A stretch of 34,862 nt of DNA, taken from JAWXCB01 sp034440455 (GTDB lineage Bacteria > Bacteroidota > Bacteroidia > Chitinophagales > CAIOSU01). A program made the position numbers and the translations under genes. Positions 30,001 to 34,862 of the stretch are shown here, in pieces. Below the pieces are notes generated by a model. It saw nothing but the letters and a program-made list of their open reading frames with translations. It searched no databases and was not told the DNA's origin. Location: contig JAWXCB010000028.1 in assembly GCA_034440455.1 (NCBI GenBank), forward strand, positions 1 through 34,862. Direction: 5' to 3'. The stretch's first letter is position 1. Each line of letters starts with the position of its first letter.

Positions 30001-31893
30001 ATGCTCTCTGCTGTTAAGGATAAACTCGCTGCATTTTTCAGTCATCGTATTACGCTCGTATTATCCTTCATTGTTTTGCTACCGCCCTGCCTGCTGGAGC
30101 AGGTGAATGTAGGGATAGACTCCTCGTGGAAAATAGCATTAGGTCTTGCCAATCTGAATGGACTTCTTTTCGGGAAAGATATTGTGTTCACCTATGGTCC
30201 CTTGCATTTTTTCATTACGAAAGTGGGGGTATTGCACGAATACAAATGGGTAATTGCGGTTTTCGAGTTAACAACAATCGGCTTTCTGCTTCATATCATT
30301 TCAAAAGTTTATCAAAAAGACACCCACCCATTGAAAGGCTTGTTTCTGTTTTTGCTCTGCTTTATGCTTTCTAATTTTTGCAGCGATTATTATATCATGC
30401 TGATTTTTCTGTTTGCTGCTTATCAGGTATTAATAGAGAACAAAACAGCCTACCTCTACTGCATGCTTTTTATTTCAGTAATTACTTTTTTTATTAAAAT
30501 AAATTTTGGGTTTATCAATTTCATAGCGCTGGTGTTCACGGCAGCAAATCACGCCTATGCGAATAAGAGTAAAATACCGACTGCGCTGCTTTTAGTCTTT
30601 TCTTTTCCTGTTTTCATTTTCACTCTATCTTCTGTTTTAAATGTTGACTTACAAGGGTACCTGCGGGGTGGCATTAACATTATTGACGATTATAATGATG
30701 CTATGAATTTGCCTTTTTCAACTACAGACATTGTGGATTGGATTGGCATTTCGGTTTTAGGAGTGTTTGCATTTATGATTTTGATGAATTTGAGGTTCTT
30801 TTTACAAAAGCCGCATCTGTTGCCAGCTTTGTTGTTTTTGCTATATTACTATTTGTTATTTAAAATGGGTGTCGTGAGAATTGACGCGCACATTTTCATT
30901 TTCATTTTCAATTCACCGATGTTCTACTTACTCTTCTATATCTGGAATAATCAACTGCGTTTTATTAAGCAATGTTTCGCCATCACTCTGCTATTGGGCT
31001 TTTTCAGCATCCCGATGGGAGTATTAAACTATACAACCTTCAAAAAAGATTCCTGGATAAATCCAATAGAAAAATTAAATTTTTGGGGTTATTGCATTGA
31101 CCTGCTCACCGATAACAAATACAAAAGCGAATTTGACGAGAAAAAAATTGAACCGATTAAACTAAATGAAATACAGCTAAGAAATATTTCAAATAAAACA
31201 GTTGACATTCTGCCCGAAGATATTTCAGTTATCTACCGTCATAAGCTGAATTATAGTCCGAGACCGCTTATTCAATCTTATTCTGCATATAGCTTGTTTT
31301 TAGATTCACTAAATTATAAAAAATATGTCAGCCCCACCGCTCCTAAATTTTTGCTTCTGTATAATAAGCGCATTGACCAGCGGGTTCCTTTTTGGGATGA
31401 AAGCGTTACAAAACGCGCGATGCTAAGTAATTATGAACTCATCGAAACAGCAGATCGTTATGACAGTTCTTATTTGTTGCTTAAGGAAAAAACCATTCCC
31501 GTCAGGTATTCTGTAGTAGTAATTGATTCTTTTTCATCTGAAACGGAAAGCGTGATTGATATTCCGCAAGACTCTGCTAACGTCTATCTGTATTTGGATA
31601 TCCAATACTCCCGTTGGGGCAAGTTGAAAAGATTGTTTTTTCAAGCGCCCATCTTGGAGATAGAATTCATTTATGACGATGATACCAGAATGGTTTACAG
31701 ATGTCTTCCGAAAATTGCGAATACGGGAGTTTTAATCAATAAGCTGGTAAGAACAAATCAGGATGCTTATAATTTTTATAAAGGAAAGCACGGGCAACTC
31801 AGAAAAATAGTCCAGTTCAAACTTCGTCCCAAATCAGGCTTTGATTCAAAAATTCAGATTAAGTTTATTAAACTGGAACAAGATAAAGTTTGA
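30001..31893 (+). CDS. Large polytopic membrane protein of unknown function
   Basis: A 630-residue protein with about ten or more hydrophobic helices in the first ~380 residues, then a soluble C-terminal half rich in Lys, Asp and Tyr. Near residues 40-70 it carries DSSWKIALG ... FGKDIVFTYGPL, a motif I recognise from a family of large membrane proteins possibly related to GT-C glycosyltransferases, but no catalytic residue can be assigned. The gene is more AT-rich than its neighbours, which may point to separate ancestry. It stands alone, divergent from the S41 protease, and convergent with the lipoprotein gene. A role in envelope polysaccharide export or glycosylation is inference. Confidence 0.8.
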   Translation: MLSAVKDKLAAFFSHRITLVLSFIVLLPPCLLEQVNVGIDSSWKIALGLANLNGLLFGKDIVFTYGPLHFFITKVGVLHEYKWVIAVFELTTIGFLLHIISKVYQKDTHPLKGLFLFLLCFMLSNFCSDYYIMLIFLFAAYQVLIENKTAYLYCMLFISVITFFIKINFGFINFIALVFTAANHAYANKSKIPTALLLVFSFPVFIFTLSSVLNVDLQGYLRGGINIIDDYNDAMNLPFSTTDIVDWIGISVLGVFAFMILMNLRFFLQKPHLLPALLFLLYYYLLFKMGVVRIDAHIFIFIFNSPMFYLLFYIWNNQLRFIKQCFAITLLLGFFSIPMGVLNYTTFKKDSWINPIEKLNFWGYCIDLLTDNKYKSEFDEKKIEPIKLNEIQLRNISNKTVDILPEDISVIYRHKLNYSPRPLIQSYSAYSLFLDSLNYKKYVSPTAPKFLLLYNKRIDQRVPFWDESVTKRAMLSNYELIETADRYDSSYLLLKEKTIPVRYSVVVIDSFSSETESVIDIPQDSANVYLYLDIQYSRWGKLKRLFFQAPILEIEFIYDDDTRMVYRCLPKIANTGVLINKLVRTNQDAYNFYKGKHGQLRKIVQFKLRPKSGFDSKIQIKFIKLEQDKV

Positions 31894-31916
31894 GAAAACG
31901 CAAAGGCAACAAGAGA

Positions 31917-32417
31917 TTATTGCCTTCTCTGGCTTCCATAGTATTCATCATCCTTAAACCCGTCCTGGTCAAAATCTTCTCCGCCTTTAAATTCAGCAAT
32001 GTCGTTGTCAATGGAGATTTTGTAGGTGTATGAAATTCCGTTTTTCGGAAAGGTGTCGGTTATAAAAAGACTGTCGCCCGCAATCCTCCACTTTCCTGCC
32101 GGATTGTAAACGATGCTGTCCTCTAAGTTGCGATGTTCTGAGTTATAGGTTCCATCAGCCTTGAAAAATGTTCTGATGGGTTTGGATTGCATCACTGTTT
32201 CCCATTCGCTTTCCCGCACCTCCAGCACCTTCGTAGAATCAGAATTTTTGAATGTGTGCAGGATAATTTTTGAATAGCTGTTTCTCCATTCACCGACTAT
32301 CATTTCCGCATATTTGAGTTGTTCTGGCTCCGGCAGTTGTTGTGCGGGTTCCTTTCTTTTCAAATTTTCACAGGAATAGAAAAGCAGCACGATAATTGTA
32401 AATAAGGGAATTTTCAA
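31917..32417 (-). CDS. Lipoprotein with Ca-binding-like DxDxDG tail
   Basis: A 166-residue lipoprotein. The N-terminus MKIPLFTIIVLLFYSC is a lipobox leader with Cys16 as the lipidation site. The beta-rich middle (MIVGEWRNSYSKIILHTF, then FKADGTYN and GKWRIAGDSLFI) has the pattern of lipocalin-like stress or envelope lipoproteins of Bacteroidota. The tail GGEDFDQDGFKDDEYYG contains Asp148-x-Asp150-x-Asp152-Gly, an EF-hand/thrombospondin-type calcium loop, although the 12-residue register is imperfect. The start is TTG at 32415-32417. It diverges from the second TlpA-like gene with a ~100 bp spacer containing a short palindrome (32438-32450). Confidence 0.75.
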   Translation of the reverse strand: MKIPLFTIIVLLFYSCENLKRKEPAQQLPEPEQLKYAEMIVGEWRNSYSKIILHTFKNSDSTKVLEVRESEWETVMQSKPIRTFFKADGTYNSEHRNLEDSIVYNPAGKWRIAGDSLFITDTFPKNGISYTYKISIDNDIAEFKGGEDFDQDGFKDDEYYGSQRRQ

Positions 32418-32516
32418 CGGAATTTGTTTGCAACGAAATTATCGGATAATCTTATGACGAACTTGAAATGCTACTCTCAAAAACTTAATTTTCCAACTTC
32501 AAAATTCTTACAAAAC

Positions 32517-33959
32517 ATGACACGCATACTCTACTCGCTGTTCGCGGTTTTATTTCTGCTGATTTCCTGCCAGAGCGGCTCGCCCACGCATGCGAGCCCC
32601 GATGTAAAAAAAGAAGTTGTAGCTGCCGCAACTTCAGAAACAACGGAAGCCTTACAGCCCGCAGCGATGGCAGGCGATTACCAGATGACACCCGATACGA
32701 TAGAGATTCGCGGGAAATTTCAGCCAGGATGCACGAAGCCCTCAATGATTAAAATGGCGCAGCACACAGAATTAGGAGATGCAGGCTTCAAACAGATTTC
32801 CGTAAATGCGAACGGTGAGTTCAAATACCGCATTTATCTTTCTGAGCCGCGCAGAATCGCGATGCGCACAGAAAGCCGGACCAATTTCGATTTCATCGCC
32901 ACAACAAAAGAAAAAGTATTCACGATTGACATCACTTGCGGGAATGGCGCAGAGAAAATAGAATTGAAAAATTCTGCTGAAAATGTTGCTTATCGTTTGT
33001 TTGCTAACGCGAACAAAAAATATAAGGACGATTTGGATGCAGCCGGAAAACTTGATTTGTCAGTCGCAGAAAATTTTGCGCAGTTGAAAAATTATGTCAA
33101 CGGCTATCAAAAAAGCCTTGCAGAAATCGCTGCGGCTAATCCCTCAACATTTACAGCAACTGTTTTTTGCGCTGCCGAAAAATTGCCCGAAGGTTCTTTG
33201 GCATCAATAGACGCGCTGCGCAAAAACTTCCTGCAACGCGAAGCGCTGGCAAATCCCTACATCTACAATGATTTTCTCGGGCAGCGCATCCTGCTAAACT
33301 ACATTGCGATTTGCGATAGGAAAGCTGACCAAACGAATGCCGTAAATAGCGCGATGACCATTGCTGCAAAAAACCAGGATGCAGCAAAGCGCTTGCAACA
33401 AATCTGCTACAATGTGTTTTACAATAGGCATGAGGAGCAATTTGTAGCTGCCTATATCAAATGGGCGGAAAGCAATCCGGCATTGATGTTCAACACAACT
33501 GTAAAAATGTCGTTGCAGCGCTTGAAAAATGTGATGCCCGGCAGTCAGGTTACAGACATTCAATTAAAAAATCCCAGTGGGGCAATTAAAAAACTAAGTG
33601 AAACCGTAGCATCCGCTTCAAAACTCACGCTGCTAATTTTTTACAGCCCCACCTGCGACCACTGCCAAGCAGAGATTCCACAACTCAAGCCGATGTGGGA
33701 ACAATACAAGGCAAAAGGATTGAAGATTTATGCAGTTGGCTTCGATGCAACAAATGACGAATGGAATGCCTTCATCAGCAGCAAATCATCACCTGAGTGG
33801 ACGCACGTATTTGAATATCCTGATGGCGCTCAGTTCTCCTATCAATATGTGGTGAATTACACGCCCACGTATATCTTCATCAATCCGCAGGGAAAAATCA
33901 TCAGCCGCTTCCCGACATTTGATGATGTGAAGGCGCGGTTGCCAGAGTTGATGAAGTGA
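32517..33959 (+). CDS. TlpA-like lipoprotein thioredoxin (CDHC)
   Basis: A 480-residue lipoprotein. The ATG at 32517 gives the leader MTRILYSLFAVLFLLISC with Cys18 in the lipobox, so the longer in-frame starts upstream are rejected. The N-terminal beta domain (EIRGKFQPGCTKPSMI) resembles DUF4369-type modules; the middle is helical. The C-terminal thioredoxin domain has LLIFYSPTCDHCQAEIPQ, redox cysteines 380 and 383, and NYTPTYIFINPQGKI with the cis-Pro. Unlike the first TlpA-like protein (WCGPC) its active site is CDHC, which usually gives a different redox potential. It converges with the GT2 gene, 8 bp between stops. Confidence 0.9.
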   Translation: MTRILYSLFAVLFLLISCQSGSPTHASPDVKKEVVAAATSETTEALQPAAMAGDYQMTPDTIEIRGKFQPGCTKPSMIKMAQHTELGDAGFKQISVNANGEFKYRIYLSEPRRIAMRTESRTNFDFIATTKEKVFTIDITCGNGAEKIELKNSAENVAYRLFANANKKYKDDLDAAGKLDLSVAENFAQLKNYVNGYQKSLAEIAAANPSTFTATVFCAAEKLPEGSLASIDALRKNFLQREALANPYIYNDFLGQRILLNYIAICDRKADQTNAVNSAMTIAAKNQDAAKRLQQICYNVFYNRHEEQFVAAYIKWAESNPALMFNTTVKMSLQRLKNVMPGSQVTDIQLKNPSGAIKKLSETVASASKLTLLIFYSPTCDHCQAEIPQLKPMWEQYKAKGLKIYAVGFDATNDEWNAFISSKSSPEWTHVFEYPDGAQFSYQYVVNYTPTYIFINPQGKIISRFPTFDDVKARLPELMK

Positions 33960-33967
33960 ACCGCTGA

Positions 33968-34678
33968 TTAAGGTTTTAGAAAGATTTTCAAAAAATTCCA
34001 CGCTTCTGTCAGGAGAATCGAGAAGTGCATCTTGCGGAATAGAACGCCCTCTTTCACTTTTACCGGAATACACGCGATGCGCAAATCCTTCTGTTTTGCA
34101 GCAAGCCAGATAAATTCCAAATCAAAGAGATAGCGATTGATGGTTGTTTTCAGAAAAACCTCGCGTCCCTTTTTATTGAATCCTTTCAATCCTGCTTGCG
34201 TGTCGGCAGTCGGTGTGCGGAGCGTGAGCCGGATAATTGATTTCAGCAATTTCGAAATGAATCTTCGCGCGGGAGGCACGTTTTCGTAGTAGTTTTCATC
34301 ACGGATGCCGAGTGCGACATCGCACTGATTCTTCTGCAAGGAGTCATAAATTGAGAGAAATCCGTTTTCTTCGTAAGGAAAATCAATGTCTGTATATATC
34401 ACTTTATCCGCTTCAGCGCGGGCAACTCCGGTACGAACAGCGAATCCTTTTCCTTTATTATCAAGATAGCTTTCTATAATGAGCGCAGGGATTTTTCTTT
34501 GCAAGAAGTCTAAATCGGCTTTTATCTCTTTTGATGAGCCGTCATTCACAACAATCAGCCGGATAGAAGTATCAGAAAGAGTGCCTTGTATTTTTCCGAG
34601 CGACTGGACTATGGAGTTTGTCCATCCCTCCTGCGGATTGTAGCAGGGCAACACAATATCGAGCGCAGGCTTTGACAT
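33968..34678 (-). CDS. GT2 family glycosyltransferase
   Basis: A 236-residue GT-A fold enzyme of the dolichol-phosphate mannosyltransferase-like type. Visible features are IVLPCYNPQEGW at the N-terminus, VVNDGSS (44-49) with Asp46, KGKGFAVRTG (75-84), and the metal-binding YTDIDFPY (95-102) with Asp97 and Asp99. It probably transfers a sugar to a polyprenyl phosphate or another acceptor at the inner membrane; there is no membrane helix in the protein itself. Donor and acceptor are unknown. It lies close to a large membrane protein and could work with it, which is inference. Confidence 0.9.
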   Translation of the reverse strand: MSKPALDIVLPCYNPQEGWTNSIVQSLGKIQGTLSDTSIRLIVVNDGSSKEIKADLDFLQRKIPALIIESYLDNKGKGFAVRTGVARAEADKVIYTDIDFPYEENGFLSIYDSLQKNQCDVALGIRDENYYENVPPARRFISKLLKSIIRLTLRTPTADTQAGLKGFNKKGREVFLKTTINRYLFDLEFIWLAAKQKDLRIACIPVKVKEGVLFRKMHFSILLTEAWNFLKIFLKP

Positions 34679-34685
34679 GAGTGCG

Positions 34686-34693
34686 CAAAGATA
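34686..34693 (-). promoter_or_regulatory. Putative -7 box (TATCTTTG) of the GT2 gene
   Basis: An exact TAnnTTTG match on the minus strand, 7 nt before the ATG at 34678. The remaining sequence to the window edge (to 34862) shows no gene that can be supported. Confidence 0.4.
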
Positions 34694-34862
34694 TTGATTT
34701 GGGCAGCGCAGGGAAAACGATGCGCTAAAAGGATTTGTGTTTGTATATGGGAACAGTAGCGTGTTGATATTACTGGAAGATAATCAACTGATTAGGATTT
34801 AGTTCTTTGAAATTTTGTAGTAAGGGTGGCTGAAACAGTTGCTGAATGGGAGTTTTCTCAAA

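Noticed and set aside
34679..34862. Terminal 184 bp checked for CRISPR repeats or an RNA gene
   Set aside because: No repeat unit recurs and no convincing hairpin or gene was found before the window edge.

Overview
The window looks like chromosomal DNA of a member of the Bacteroidota. The evidence is the partial ATP synthase operon order atpB-E-F-H-A-G without atpD/atpC, a Bacteroidota-type insertion in AtpA, TlpA-like thioredoxins with DUF4369-like N-termini, a single-RRM protein, a methylmalonyl-CoA epimerase, and frequent TAnnTTTG (-7) promoter boxes. Shine-Dalgarno sequences are mostly absent. No rRNA, tRNA, CRISPR array, complete IS element or integrase was recognised. The genus cannot be fixed from sequence reading alone.

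Layout. 1-5.2 kb: the 3' end of an unrecognised gene, methylmalonyl-CoA epimerase, a divergent cysteine desulfurase, a secreted DUF4412-like protein, an RRM protein, a diacylglycerol/undecaprenol kinase and an L,D-transpeptidase. 4.3-9.8 kb: the ATP synthase operon on the minus strand, interrupted between atpA and atpG by a decayed four-helix-bundle (S23/IVP) gene bounded by inverted repeats. 9.8-11.5 kb: a small accessory zone with a possible 33-residue membrane peptide, a Bro-N/DinD-like gene broken by one TGA codon, and a nested inverted-repeat element. 11.5-14.8 kb: mfd. 14.8-17.0 kb: an accessory two-gene cassette (AlbA_2/GHKL protein plus ParA-like ATPase) wedged tail to tail against mfd. 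17.1-20.4 kb: hflX, a small unknown gene and an acyl-CoA ligase. 20.4-21.6 kb: a DUF4160/DUF2442 pair whose first gene appears frameshifted at codon 2, plus two small unknown genes. 21.7-29.8 kb: a TlpA-like thioredoxin, an O-methyltransferase, a LysM glucosaminidase, a purine phosphoribosyltransferase, an M28 peptidase and an S41 protease. 30-34.7 kb: a large polytopic membrane protein, a lipoprotein, a second TlpA-like lipoprotein and a GT2 glycosyltransferase.

How the genes work together. The ATP synthase genes form one transcription unit and make the membrane sector, the stalk and part of F1; beta and epsilon must be encoded elsewhere. Several others concern the envelope: L,D-transpeptidase, lipid kinase, glucosaminidase, M28 and S41 peptidases, and two extracytoplasmic thioredoxins. 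Mfd and HflX are housekeeping stress and repair functions.

The most interesting material is accessory. The AlbA_2-GHKL + ParA cassette is intact, translationally coupled and of unknown role, and is the best candidate for an undescribed system. In contrast, three other accessory genes (Bro-N/DinD, S23/IVP, DUF4160) each carry point nonsense or single-base frameshift changes while all the surrounding core genes are intact.
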